Source of the DNA: JBCBKZ01 sp039026975
Lineage (GTDB): Bacteria > Bacteroidota > Bacteroidia > J057
Length of the DNA: 12,309 nucleotides
Assembly (NCBI GenBank): GCA_039026975.1
Contig: JBCCLI010000182.1
Span: 1-12,309 of the forward strand
Reading direction: 5' to 3'
Numbering within the stretch: position 1 is the first letter of the stretch; each line of letters opens with the position of its first letter. This document shows, piece by piece, positions 1 through 7,700 of this stretch. The position numbers and the translations under genes are program-made. The notes under the pieces were generated by a model. The model worked only from the letters and a program-made list of their open reading frames with translations. It was not told where the DNA came from and did no database searches.

Positions 1-258
1 GCTACCGTAAATCACCTATGGGCGTTACAGTCTAAAAACTTTATGAAACTGATCCTGATCTCTTGTCTGATAGCCATACCAGTAGCCTGGTTTTATCTGG
101 ATAGCTGGTTGGAAGGGTATGAGTACAGAGTATCCCTTGGATGGGATGTATTCGTGATGGCCTCTGTCCTCGCGCTGTTTGTAACCCTGATTACCGTCAG
201 TATTCAGAGCATTCGTGCAGCAGTGGCTAATCCTGTTGAAAGTTTAAGAAGCGAGTAA
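1..258 (+). CDS. ABC transporter permease, MacB/FtsX type, subfamily A (3' fragment)
   Basis: This is the last 85 codons of a permease gene whose start lies left of the window. The frame is open from base 1 and ends in TAA. The fragment begins ATVNHLWALQ, directly after where the second coupling motif (EIGIRKVLG) lies in the paralogs. It covers the final two membrane helices (about residues 16-36 and 48-71 of the fragment) and the family tail ANPVESLRSE. Over these 85 residues I count 17 differences from the gene at 2693 and 22 from the adjacent gene at 295, so it belongs to the same subfamily. An internal ATG at 43 is a helix residue and not a start. The next gene begins 36 bp downstream on the same strand, consistent with co-transcription. 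By family it is an inner-membrane component of an ABC transporter with unknown substrate. Confidence 0.95.
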   Translation, partial: ATVNHLWALQSKNFMKLILISCLIAIPVAWFYLDSWLEGYEYRVSLGWDVFVMASVLALFVTLITVSIQSIRAAVANPVESLRSE

Positions 259-294
259 AGAACCTTATAAAATCAGCAGTTAATTATTCTAATC
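259..294 (+). other. 36-bp spacer between A-type genes
   Basis: An A/T-rich spacer without a Shine-Dalgarno sequence or terminator hairpin. It ends CTAATC immediately before the ATG at 295. That shares six bases with the element found before the B genes, but at a different distance from the start, so the match may be chance. Confidence 0.5.
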
Positions 295-2667
295 ATGCTT
301 AAAAATTACTTTACCATAGCATATCGAAATCTGATTAAGCAAAAGTGGTTTAGCCTTATAAACGTATTGGGCTTGTCCATAGGAATGGCTGTGGCTATGC
401 TCATAGGCATGTGGGTGTATGATGAACTGACCTATGATACCTACCACAAAAATTATGATAGACTGGCTCAGGCTATGGTACATCAGGGGTTTGATGATAA
501 GATAAGTACAGGGGTAGCTATTCCCATTCCACTCAGACCAGCCTTAGCGGAAAAATATGGAGATGATTTTACGCATCTCTCCTATGCTTCCTGGAATTGG
601 CCCCATCTCATTACCTATGGGGATAAACGGACCACAGAAACAGGTATGCATGTAGAGACGGACTTTCCAGAAATGTTTTCCCTGGATTTCATCACAGGAA
701 CTTATGCGGAAGCCTTGATTGAACCTAATTCCATTGCGCTTACAGAAACCGTAGCGAAAGCGCTATTTGGAGATGAAGATCCTTATGGAAAAATAGTGAA
801 GTACGATAATCTGGCTGATCTAAAAGTTACAGCAGTCTATAAGGACTTACCGGATAACTCTAGCTTCAAAAACGTAGATATACTCGTACCTTGGGCATTC
901 TATGTAAAAGAAAATCAATGGGTAAAGGCTGCTGGCGAGCAGTGGGATAATCATTCCTTCCAGCTATTTGCTCAAATAGCCCCTCAAGCTACCTTTGAAT
1001 CCCTTAATGCAAAGATCAGAGATGTAGAGAAAGAATTCAATCCTGAAACTAATCCAGTAAACTTTCTCTTTCCTATGGCTAAGTGGCATTTGTATGGAGA
1101 ATTTGAGCAAGGAGAAAATGCAGGAGGACGTATACAGTATGTATGGCTCATAAGCATCATAGGGATCTTTGTACTGGTCCTGGCTTGTATCAATTTTATG
1201 AACCTTAGTACTGCCAGATCTGAGAAGCGAGCCAAAGAAGTAGGCATACGGAAAGCTGTAGGCTCCCTCAAAAAGCAGCTAGTTAGCCAGTTTTTATGCG
1301 AGTCTTTGCTGGTAAGCTTTTTGGCCGTTATTATTTCTTTAGCCTTAGTCCAGCTAGCCTTACCAGGATTTAATGAGTTGGCAGATAAAAAAATGTTTCT
1401 TCCCCTAGGCTCAGGTGTGTTCTGGATGTTAGTAATTGGTTTTGCCCTTTTGACCGGGATCTTAGCTGGAAGTTACCCAGCTTTTTACCTGTCTTCCTTT
1501 AACCCGCTTAAAGCTCTAAAGGGAGGGTTTAAGGCCGGAAAATGGGCTACCATTCCCAGAGAAATATTGGTCGTCTTCCAGTTTGTGATTTCTATTACGC
1601 TGATTGTAGGTACCCTGGTGGTCTTTCAGCAAATAAACCACGCTAAAGAAAGGGAGGTAGGTTATGAAAGAGAAGGGATGATACAGTTCATGTCTAACAG
1701 TGAACTAAGAGGAAAATTTGAAGTGCTTAGGACAGAATTACTGAATACTGGCTATGTAAAAGAGGCTACTTATTCCCTGAGTCCGGTTACGGGGATATGG
1801 TCTAACACTTCCAGCGTAAACTGGGAAGGAAAAAACCCGGATGCATTAGTCAGCTTTGCCAGGGTCACCTGTTCACCTGAGTATGGAAAAACGGTAGGCT
1901 GGAACATGCTGGAAGGAAGAGATTTCTCACGAGAATTTTCTACTGACTCTACAGCCATCATTTTGAATGAAGCTGCCGCAGAAATCATTGGGCAGGAAGA
2001 ACTAGTGGGGAAAACCATTAAATGGGGGAGTAAGGACTATACCGTCATTGGGATAGTAGAAAATCTACTTATGGGTTCTCCATGGCAGCCTGTAAAGCCC
2101 ACTGCCTTTTTACTAAATAAGGACTGGGTGAACGTTCACACCCTCAAGTTAACCGCAGGCGCGCCTCTAGAAGAGGCACTAAAAGCCGTAGAGGAAGTAT
2201 TTGTCTCTCTCTGCCCTGCTACGCCTTTTGAATATGACTTTATAGATGATGAATTTGCTGCCAAGTTCACGGCAGAAGAGCGCATTAAAAACTTGGCTAA
2301 GGTGTTTGCCTTTCTGGCTATCTTTATCTCTTGCTTAGGGCTCTTTGGGCTTTCTTCCTATATAGCTGAGCAGCGTACTAAGGAAATAGGAATCAGGAAA
2401 GTATTAGGGGCCACTGTCAGTCACTTGTGGCAGCTACAGTCCAGAAACTTTATGAAACTTGTATTTATCTCCTGCCTCATAGCTGCTCCGCTTGCATGGT
2501 ACTACCTGGAAAACTGGCTAAAAGGATATGAATATAGAATCTCCCTGGGCTGGGAGGTGTTCTTATTAGCCTCCTTTGCCGCGCTGGCTCTGACTTTACT
2601 GACAGTGAGTATACAGAGCATACGGGCCGCAATAGCTAATCCGGTGAAGAGTTTGAGAAGTGAATGA
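295..2667 (+). CDS. ABC transporter permease with two MacB/FtsX halves, subfamily A (790 aa)
   Basis: Inner-membrane permease predicted to work with a separate ATP-binding protein, in the MacB/LolC-like family that drives changes in periplasmic domains rather than carrying solutes through the membrane. Predicted layout: TM1 about 19-43, first periplasmic MacB-type domain about 45-280, TM2 283-304, coupling motif EVGIRKAVGS at 315-324, TM3 331-356, TM4 375-397, TM5 422-445, second periplasmic domain about 450-665, TM6 667-689, coupling motif EIGIRKVLGA at 697-706, TM7 719-739, TM8 753-775, tail ANPVKSLRSE. The two halves repeat the same plan, so one chain could replace a permease dimer. There is no Walker A or ABC signature. 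The ATG at 295 gives the paralog-conserved start MLKNY; no Shine-Dalgarno is visible. The stop TGA is followed at once by an in-frame TAA. Substrate unknown; MacB-like export or envelope lipid/lipoprotein handling are possible family roles. Confidence 0.96.
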   Translation: MLKNYFTIAYRNLIKQKWFSLINVLGLSIGMAVAMLIGMWVYDELTYDTYHKNYDRLAQAMVHQGFDDKISTGVAIPIPLRPALAEKYGDDFTHLSYASWNWPHLITYGDKRTTETGMHVETDFPEMFSLDFITGTYAEALIEPNSIALTETVAKALFGDEDPYGKIVKYDNLADLKVTAVYKDLPDNSSFKNVDILVPWAFYVKENQWVKAAGEQWDNHSFQLFAQIAPQATFESLNAKIRDVEKEFNPETNPVNFLFPMAKWHLYGEFEQGENAGGRIQYVWLISIIGIFVLVLACINFMNLSTARSEKRAKEVGIRKAVGSLKKQLVSQFLCESLLVSFLAVIISLALVQLALPGFNELADKKMFLPLGSGVFWMLVIGFALLTGILAGSYPAFYLSSFNPLKALKGGFKAGKWATIPREILVVFQFVISITLIVGTLVVFQQINHAKEREVGYEREGMIQFMSNSELRGKFEVLRTELLNTGYVKEATYSLSPVTGIWSNTSSVNWEGKNPDALVSFARVTCSPEYGKTVGWNMLEGRDFSREFSTDSTAIILNEAAAEIIGQEELVGKTIKWGSKDYTVIGIVENLLMGSPWQPVKPTAFLLNKDWVNVHTLKLTAGAPLEEALKAVEEVFVSLCPATPFEYDFIDDEFAAKFTAEERIKNLAKVFAFLAIFISCLGLFGLSSYIAEQRTKEIGIRKVLGATVSHLWQLQSRNFMKLVFISCLIAAPLAWYYLENWLKGYEYRISLGWEVFLLASFAALALTLLTVSIQSIRAAIANPVKSLRSE

Positions 2668-2692
2668 TAAATGACCTCTTAACGCCATAAGC
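2668..2692 (+). other. 25-bp spacer between A-type genes
   Basis: The spacer opens with TAA in frame with the upstream TGA stop, giving a double stop. It has no Shine-Dalgarno sequence, promoter match or hairpin. Small ATGs at 2664 and 2671 open only 8 and 3 codons and are not credible genes. Confidence 0.5.
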
Positions 2693-5068
2693 ATGCTTAG
2701 AAACTATCTTGTCATAGCATATAGAAATCTGATCAACCAGAAGTGGTTTAGTGTCATCAATGTAATGGGATTAGCTATAGGACTAGCCGTAGCTATCCTG
2801 ATCGGCCTATGGGTACATGATGAACTCTCCTATAATACCTATCATGATAACTATGACCGTCTGGCACGAGTCATGATGAATGCTAAAGCAGGTGGAGAGG
2901 TCAATACAAACGTAGGGGTTGCCTTGCCGCTTAAAGTCGCGCTTGAAGAGGAGTATGGAGAAGATTTTACTTACCTGGCCGCAGGCTCATGGAATTGGCC
3001 GCACAAACTTTCTTATGGTGATACCCATATTTCTGAAGAGGGAATGGCAGTACAATCCCAATTTCCTGAAATGCTAAGTCTTGAATTGCTCTCTGGCTCT
3101 TATGAGGAAGCTTTAAAGGAACCTAATACCATTATGCTGAAGGAGTCTTTGGCAAAAGCCTTGTTTGGAGAGGAGGATGCCTATGGAAAAATTCTCACAT
3201 ATGATAATGATACTGACCTTAAGGTTACGGCAGTCTATAAGGATTTGCCAGATAATTCAAGCTTAAAAGAAACAGATTTTTTGACTACCTGGGCCCTATA
3301 TGAAAATCAGAATTCGTGGGTAATAGATGCCAGAACCAACTGGGAGAATAATTCTTTTCAGATCTTTGCCCAGATAGCGCCTAACACCAACTTTGAAGAC
3401 GTAAGTGAAAAGATTAAAGACATTAAAAAAGAGTTTGTTCCTATCATAGAACCTGAGCTTTTTCTTTTCCCCATGTCCAAATGGCATCTCTACAGTGATT
3501 TTGAAGATGGACAGAATATAGGAGGAAGAATAAAGTACGTTTGGCTGTTTGGGCTTACTGGTATTTTTGTTCTTCTGCTTGCCTGTATCAATTTCATGAA
3601 CCTTAGCACAGCACGCTCAGAAAAGCGGGTTAGAGAGGTAGGAATCAGAAAATCTGTGGGCTCATTACGCACCCAACTTGTAGGTCAGTTTTTAAGTGAA
3701 TCTCTGCTAGTGAGCTTTTTGGCTGCTGTAATTTCGCTAGTTCTGATTCAGCTTGCGATCCCATTCTTCAATGAACTGGCAGATAAAGAATTCTCTCTCC
3801 CCCTAACCAATCCATTTTTCTGGCTGGTGGTCATAAGCTTCACAGTGTTAACTGGGTTACTGGCAGGGAGCTATCCCGCCTTCTATCTTTCCTCTTTTCA
3901 TCCCTTACAAGCGTTAAAGGGAGGACTGAAAGTGGGAAAATGGGCTACTATCCCCAGAGAGGCGCTGGTTGTGTTTCAGTTTGTGATTTCCATTGCCCTG
4001 ATTGTGGGGACCCTGGTGGTGTTCCAGCAGATTAATCATGCCAAGGAAAGAACAGTAGGCTATGATAGAGAGGGGTTGATCCATTTTATGACTAATAATC
4101 AGCTGAGTGGTAAGTTTGATGTGCTAAGAACTGAGCTATTGCGCACGGGATATGTAGAAGAAGCCGCTGTTTCCATGAGCCCTGTTACGGGTGTCTGGTC
4201 TAATGCTTCTGACATCTCATGGGAAGGGAAGCGCCCAGATGAAGTGGTGACTTTTGCTAGAATCACCTGTTCACCTGAATATGGGAAAACGGTAGGTTGG
4301 AATATACTGGAAGGCCGTGATTTCTCCAGAGAATTTGCAACAGATTCCTCAGCCCTGATTTTTAATGAGAAAGCAGCTTCTATCATTGGGGGAGGAGAAA
4401 GCATAGTAGGGAATACGGTTAAGTGGGGGGAAGATGACATGACTGTAATAGGAGTATCAGAGAATATGCTGATGGGATCTCCCTGGCAACCTGTTCAGCC
4501 GGCCGTATTTGTCCTGAGTGATGTATGGGTGAATGTGCATACCGTACGCATGAAAACAGGTGCACCAGTAGCTAAAGCCCTGGAAGCGGTAGAAGAGGTG
4601 TTCGCAACCCTGTCTCCTAATACTCCCTTTGACTATACCTTCACGGATGAAGCCTTTGGGAGGAAGTTTGTCGCTGAAGAGCGGATCAAAAATCTGGCAA
4701 GGATCTTCGCCTTCCTGGCCATTTTTATCTCTTGTATGGGGCTATTCGGACTATCCTCCTATTTAGCAGAACAAAGAACCAAGGAAATTGGGATCAGGAA
4801 AGTATTGGGTGCTACGGTAAAGCATCTATGGGCTTTGCAGTCCAGAAACTTTATGAAGTTGGTCCTGATTTCATGTTTGATTGCCATTCCGGTAGCCTGG
4901 TATTACCTGGAAAGCTGGCTGAAAGGCTATGAATACAGGGTTTCCCTGGAGTGGGAGGTATTCCTTATTGCCTCTTTGCTGGCACTAGGTCTGACCCTGA
5001 TAACAGTAAGTATCCAAAGTGTTAAAGCGGCTACCGCTAATCCTGTAGATAGTTTGAGAAGCGAATAA
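2693..5068 (+). CDS. ABC transporter permease with two MacB/FtsX halves, subfamily A (791 aa)
   Basis: Close paralog of the gene at 295, aligning along its whole length with one extra residue near position 570 (IIGGGESIVG against IIGQEELVG). Same predicted plan: TM1 about 19-43, first periplasmic domain to about 280, TM2-TM4 between 283 and 397 with coupling motif EVGIRKSVGS at 315-324, TM5 about 422-445, second periplasmic domain to about 666, TM6-TM8 with EIGIRKVLGA at 698-707, tail ANPVDSLRSE. Motifs shared with its neighbour include YKDLPDNSS, SPEYGKTVGWN and MGSPWQPV. Coupling motifs are thought, by homology to MacB, to contact the ATPase. It starts 25 bp after the previous stop with no clear ribosome-binding site. 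It is the last A-type gene before the array switches to B-type. The substrate cannot be inferred. Confidence 0.96.
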   Translation: MLRNYLVIAYRNLINQKWFSVINVMGLAIGLAVAILIGLWVHDELSYNTYHDNYDRLARVMMNAKAGGEVNTNVGVALPLKVALEEEYGEDFTYLAAGSWNWPHKLSYGDTHISEEGMAVQSQFPEMLSLELLSGSYEEALKEPNTIMLKESLAKALFGEEDAYGKILTYDNDTDLKVTAVYKDLPDNSSLKETDFLTTWALYENQNSWVIDARTNWENNSFQIFAQIAPNTNFEDVSEKIKDIKKEFVPIIEPELFLFPMSKWHLYSDFEDGQNIGGRIKYVWLFGLTGIFVLLLACINFMNLSTARSEKRVREVGIRKSVGSLRTQLVGQFLSESLLVSFLAAVISLVLIQLAIPFFNELADKEFSLPLTNPFFWLVVISFTVLTGLLAGSYPAFYLSSFHPLQALKGGLKVGKWATIPREALVVFQFVISIALIVGTLVVFQQINHAKERTVGYDREGLIHFMTNNQLSGKFDVLRTELLRTGYVEEAAVSMSPVTGVWSNASDISWEGKRPDEVVTFARITCSPEYGKTVGWNILEGRDFSREFATDSSALIFNEKAASIIGGGESIVGNTVKWGEDDMTVIGVSENMLMGSPWQPVQPAVFVLSDVWVNVHTVRMKTGAPVAKALEAVEEVFATLSPNTPFDYTFTDEAFGRKFVAEERIKNLARIFAFLAIFISCMGLFGLSSYLAEQRTKEIGIRKVLGATVKHLWALQSRNFMKLVLISCLIAIPVAWYYLESWLKGYEYRVSLEWEVFLIASLLALGLTLITVSIQSVKAATANPVDSLRSE

Positions 5069-5082
5069 GTGTTTCATAATTC

Positions 5083-5098
5083 CTAATCTGTCGTAACC
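5083..5098 (+). promoter_or_regulatory. Conserved leader element before the first B gene
   Basis: CTAATCTGT at 5083-5091, then CGTAACC, then the ATG at 5099. The same nine bases stand at the same 7-base distance before the other two B genes. It could aid translation start in a lineage that rarely uses Shine-Dalgarno pairing, or simply be a duplicated leader. Function is not shown. Confidence 0.4.
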
Positions 5099-7525
5099 AT
5101 GATAAAGACACAGGTACTCATCGCCTTCAGACAATTATGTAAGAACAGAACTTCCTCTTTTATCAATATCGTTGGGCTGGCATTAGGACTGGCAGCCTTC
5201 TTCCTGATTCTGGGCTATGTGGCTTTTGAATGGAGTTATAACCAGATGTATGAAAAAGGAGATAGGGTCTTCAGACTTATTACAACAGAAAGTGGAACAG
5301 AAGAGTACTATGCTACCCTGCCCCCCGGATATGCACCCTTTATTTCCTCTCAATTTCCCTTTGTCGAAGCCTGTTCAAGAACATTGACAGAAATAGGGGA
5401 TGGGGTATTCGTGGTAAAAGGGGTTCAAGGAGAGAATATCTTTAGAGAGAATAAGACGGTGTATACTGACCCATTCTTCTTCTCCATGTTTGGCATAGAG
5501 CCGCTTGAAGGAAATCTGGATTTGTCTGGACCTAATACCGCTGTTCTTACGCAATCCCTGGCCCAAAAGTACTTCAGTACAGCCACGGCAATAGGAAAAT
5601 CTTTCAGTCTTAGTAATCAGTTCGGTACTCAGGACTATCAGGTTAAAGGAGTGGTACCAGATCCACCACTAAACTCTGATTTTCAGTTTAACATCTATTT
5701 ATCAGTAGAAACGCTGGCCACAGATAAAGGAAGAAATGGGAACGACTGGGCAGATATAAGTAGTACGGATTTTGCTATTGCCGGAATTCTGGTGGAACTG
5801 AATGATCCAGCCCAGGAGGCTACTTTTTCAGCACAAGTAAATAAATGGATCTCTGATAACCTACAAGAGGAAGACGAGGCTGTAAGTCTACAGGCCATCA
5901 ATAAAATTCATATGGGGGAGTCTTTATCAGACCCTTTACCCACCTATGGTAACAGAAAATTAGTCACCTTCCTTTTCGTAGTAGCCATGTTGATCCTGTC
6001 TATTGCCTGGTTTAATTATATCAACTTATCTACGGCTCAGTCCCTCCAACGTGGCAAGGAAGTAGGGATTAGAAAGGTAGTAGGAGCGACCAAAAATCAA
6101 TTGATTGTCCACTATTTGTTGGAAACGCTTTTACTCACCACTATCTCGGCAGTTCTGGCCGTCATGATCATTCCTTTTATCCAGCCTGCATTTACCCTAT
6201 TGATTGACACTCAGCTGGATTATTCCATATTTTTCAATAGCTCATTTGCCTGGCTGGGGTTCATGACTATTTTAACAGGAACCCTGTTAGCTGGTGCCTA
6301 TGTGGCCTTTGGATTAAGCTCCTTCATGCCTACTGAAGTTTTGCAAGGAAGGTTTTTGAACTCTCAAAAAGGAATTTGGGTCAGAAAGGGCCTGGTCATT
6401 ACTCAGTTTGTCATTTCCATTTCTCTTATTACCTGTACCCTTATCCTAACACAACAACTTCACCTTCTAAACAGCCGTGATATGGGGATCAATACAGCCC
6501 AGAGGCTAGCTATCAGAGGCCCCAATGTACTTCAGGAAAATTTTTCTCAGCATAGACAGTGGTTTAGAGATCAAATGGAAAGACTGCCTTATGTGAATAA
6601 ATACTGTTCTTCTGGAAATTTACCAGGGAAAGGCTATAATTTTTATAATAGCGGCCTTTCTCGACAGGGAGGTACGGCTGAGGATATGGAGAAAAGCTAC
6701 TCCGTTTTATTTATAGATGAGAACTATATAAACACGTATGAAATTCCTGTAAAAGCTGGAAGAACCTTTACCAGCCTGGATGCACAAAAAAGCTGGGATG
6801 CAGATAAAATTATCTTAAATGAATCTGCGATGAAACAGCTAGGATTTACCAGCCCTGAAGAGGCTGTAGGAGAAAACCTGAATTGGGGGGATTATGGAGA
6901 GTGGGAAGTACTGGCAGTTCTGGAAGACTACCATCATAATTCTCTCAAGTATGAGATTAAGCCTATGATCTTTTTGCCTGGAAGAAATAGCGGGTATTTC
7001 ACCCTAGAAGTAGAAACAAGTGAGTTCCAGACCAAAATTGGAGAATTAGAAGAATTCTACACACAGGCCTTTCCGGGCAACCCTTTTCAGTATGAGTTCC
7101 TGGATGAAACCTTTGCTAGGCAGTATGAGGCAGAACAGAGACTCGGAAGTCTGTTTTCCAAGGCTTCTTTATTGGCTATCTTTATTTCAGCTTTGGGTTT
7201 ATTTGGGCTGGTTAGCTTTATCGCTCGCCAAAGGACGAAGGAGATCGGAATAAGAAAAATTTTAGGTGCTTCTGTCCAAAACATCGTTGGCTTGTTCTCA
7301 CAGGATTTTCTGAAGCTGGTAGGGATTGCCATCCTTATAGCGTCTCCTATTGCCTGGTTCATTGCCAATAACTGGCTAAAAAACTTTGCCTACAGGGTAG
7401 ATATAGAGTGGTGGGTATTCCTGCTTGCAGGCTTGATTGCTGTAATCATAGCGGCTGGTACAGTGGGGGTACAGAGCATGAAAGCGGCTATGGCTAATCC
7501 GGTAGATTCATTAAGGAGCGAATAA
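5099..7525 (+). CDS. ABC transporter permease with two MacB/FtsX halves, subfamily B (808 aa)
   Basis: First gene of subfamily B. Same fold plan as the A genes but clearly diverged: start MIKTQVLIAF, first coupling motif EVGIRKVVGA at 321-330, second EIGIRKILGA at 715-724, and EDYHHNSLKYEIKP at 609-621 where A proteins have ENLLMGSPWQPVKP. Predicted helices: TM1 about 20-44, TM2 288-310, TM3 337-360, TM4 380-406, TM5 430-452, TM6 688-709, TM7 735-757, TM8 770-792. Large periplasmic domains lie at about 45-285 and 455-685. There is no ATPase domain. Compared with the gene at 7557, about half of residues 61-160 differ, while only 2 of residues 689-808 differ (731 and 754). The start lies 7 bases after the conserved CTAATCTGT element. 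Membrane role by family is secure; substrate unknown. Confidence 0.96.
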   Translation: MIKTQVLIAFRQLCKNRTSSFINIVGLALGLAAFFLILGYVAFEWSYNQMYEKGDRVFRLITTESGTEEYYATLPPGYAPFISSQFPFVEACSRTLTEIGDGVFVVKGVQGENIFRENKTVYTDPFFFSMFGIEPLEGNLDLSGPNTAVLTQSLAQKYFSTATAIGKSFSLSNQFGTQDYQVKGVVPDPPLNSDFQFNIYLSVETLATDKGRNGNDWADISSTDFAIAGILVELNDPAQEATFSAQVNKWISDNLQEEDEAVSLQAINKIHMGESLSDPLPTYGNRKLVTFLFVVAMLILSIAWFNYINLSTAQSLQRGKEVGIRKVVGATKNQLIVHYLLETLLLTTISAVLAVMIIPFIQPAFTLLIDTQLDYSIFFNSSFAWLGFMTILTGTLLAGAYVAFGLSSFMPTEVLQGRFLNSQKGIWVRKGLVITQFVISISLITCTLILTQQLHLLNSRDMGINTAQRLAIRGPNVLQENFSQHRQWFRDQMERLPYVNKYCSSGNLPGKGYNFYNSGLSRQGGTAEDMEKSYSVLFIDENYINTYEIPVKAGRTFTSLDAQKSWDADKIILNESAMKQLGFTSPEEAVGENLNWGDYGEWEVLAVLEDYHHNSLKYEIKPMIFLPGRNSGYFTLEVETSEFQTKIGELEEFYTQAFPGNPFQYEFLDETFARQYEAEQRLGSLFSKASLLAIFISALGLFGLVSFIARQRTKEIGIRKILGASVQNIVGLFSQDFLKLVGIAILIASPIAWFIANNWLKNFAYRVDIEWWVFLLAGLIAVIIAAGTVGVQSMKAAMANPVDSLRSE

Positions 7526-7540
7526 ATGTTTTCATCACTC

Positions 7541-7556
7541 CTAATCTGTAGTAAAT
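7541..7556 (+). promoter_or_regulatory. Conserved leader element before the second B gene
   Basis: CTAATCTGT at 7541-7549, then AGTAAAT, then the ATG at 7557. The preceding bases also resemble the spacer before 5099 (TGTTTTCAT against TGTTTCAT), consistent with a leader copied along with the start of the 5099-type gene. Confidence 0.4.
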
Positions 7557-7700
7557 ATGATAAAGACACAGTTACTCATTGCCTCTAGGCAATTATTGAA
7601 GAATAGAACTTCCTCCTTTATTAATGTCATTGGCCTGGCATTAGGGCTGGCAGCGTTTTTCTTAATTCTGGGGTATGTGTCTTTTGAGTGGAGTTATAAC
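7557..7700 (+). other. Tract resembling the upstream B gene (probable gene conversion segment)
   Basis: Codons 1-48 of the gene at 7557. By hand count this tract differs from the 5099 gene at 21 of 144 bases and from the 10015 gene at 39 of 144. In the next 50 codons the ranking reverses (54 of 150 against 15 of 150). The switch falls just after predicted TM1. Confidence 0.6.

Larger units (their letters stand above)
1..5068 (+). repeat. Tandem repeat block A: three paralogous permease genes
   Basis: Three copies of one gene type lie head to tail, each about 2.4 kb where complete. The two full copies share start (MLKNY/MLRNY), length (790 and 791 aa), coupling motifs and tail. They have many third-position differences, so the duplication is not recent. 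The first copy is visible only as its last 258 bp; more copies may lie to the left. Confidence 0.9.

Noticed and set aside
984..1271. Reverse-strand open frame, with similar ones at 3490-3672, 1770-2018, 4099-4440, 8093-8341, 10551-10910, 7087-7368 and 11853-12137
   Set aside because: They lie wholly inside the permease genes, and recur at matching places only because the sense genes are paralogs. None has its own leader or recognisable protein features.
4732..4932. Plus-strand 66-codon frame inside the second full A gene
   Set aside because: It overlaps the well-supported permease frame over TM6-TM7 in another frame and has no independent support.
7526..7588. 20-codon frame starting right after the TAA at 7523-7525 and overlapping the start of the next gene
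   Set aside because: The arrangement resembles a leader peptide, but the equivalent ATG is missing from the other B spacers, so it is most likely chance.
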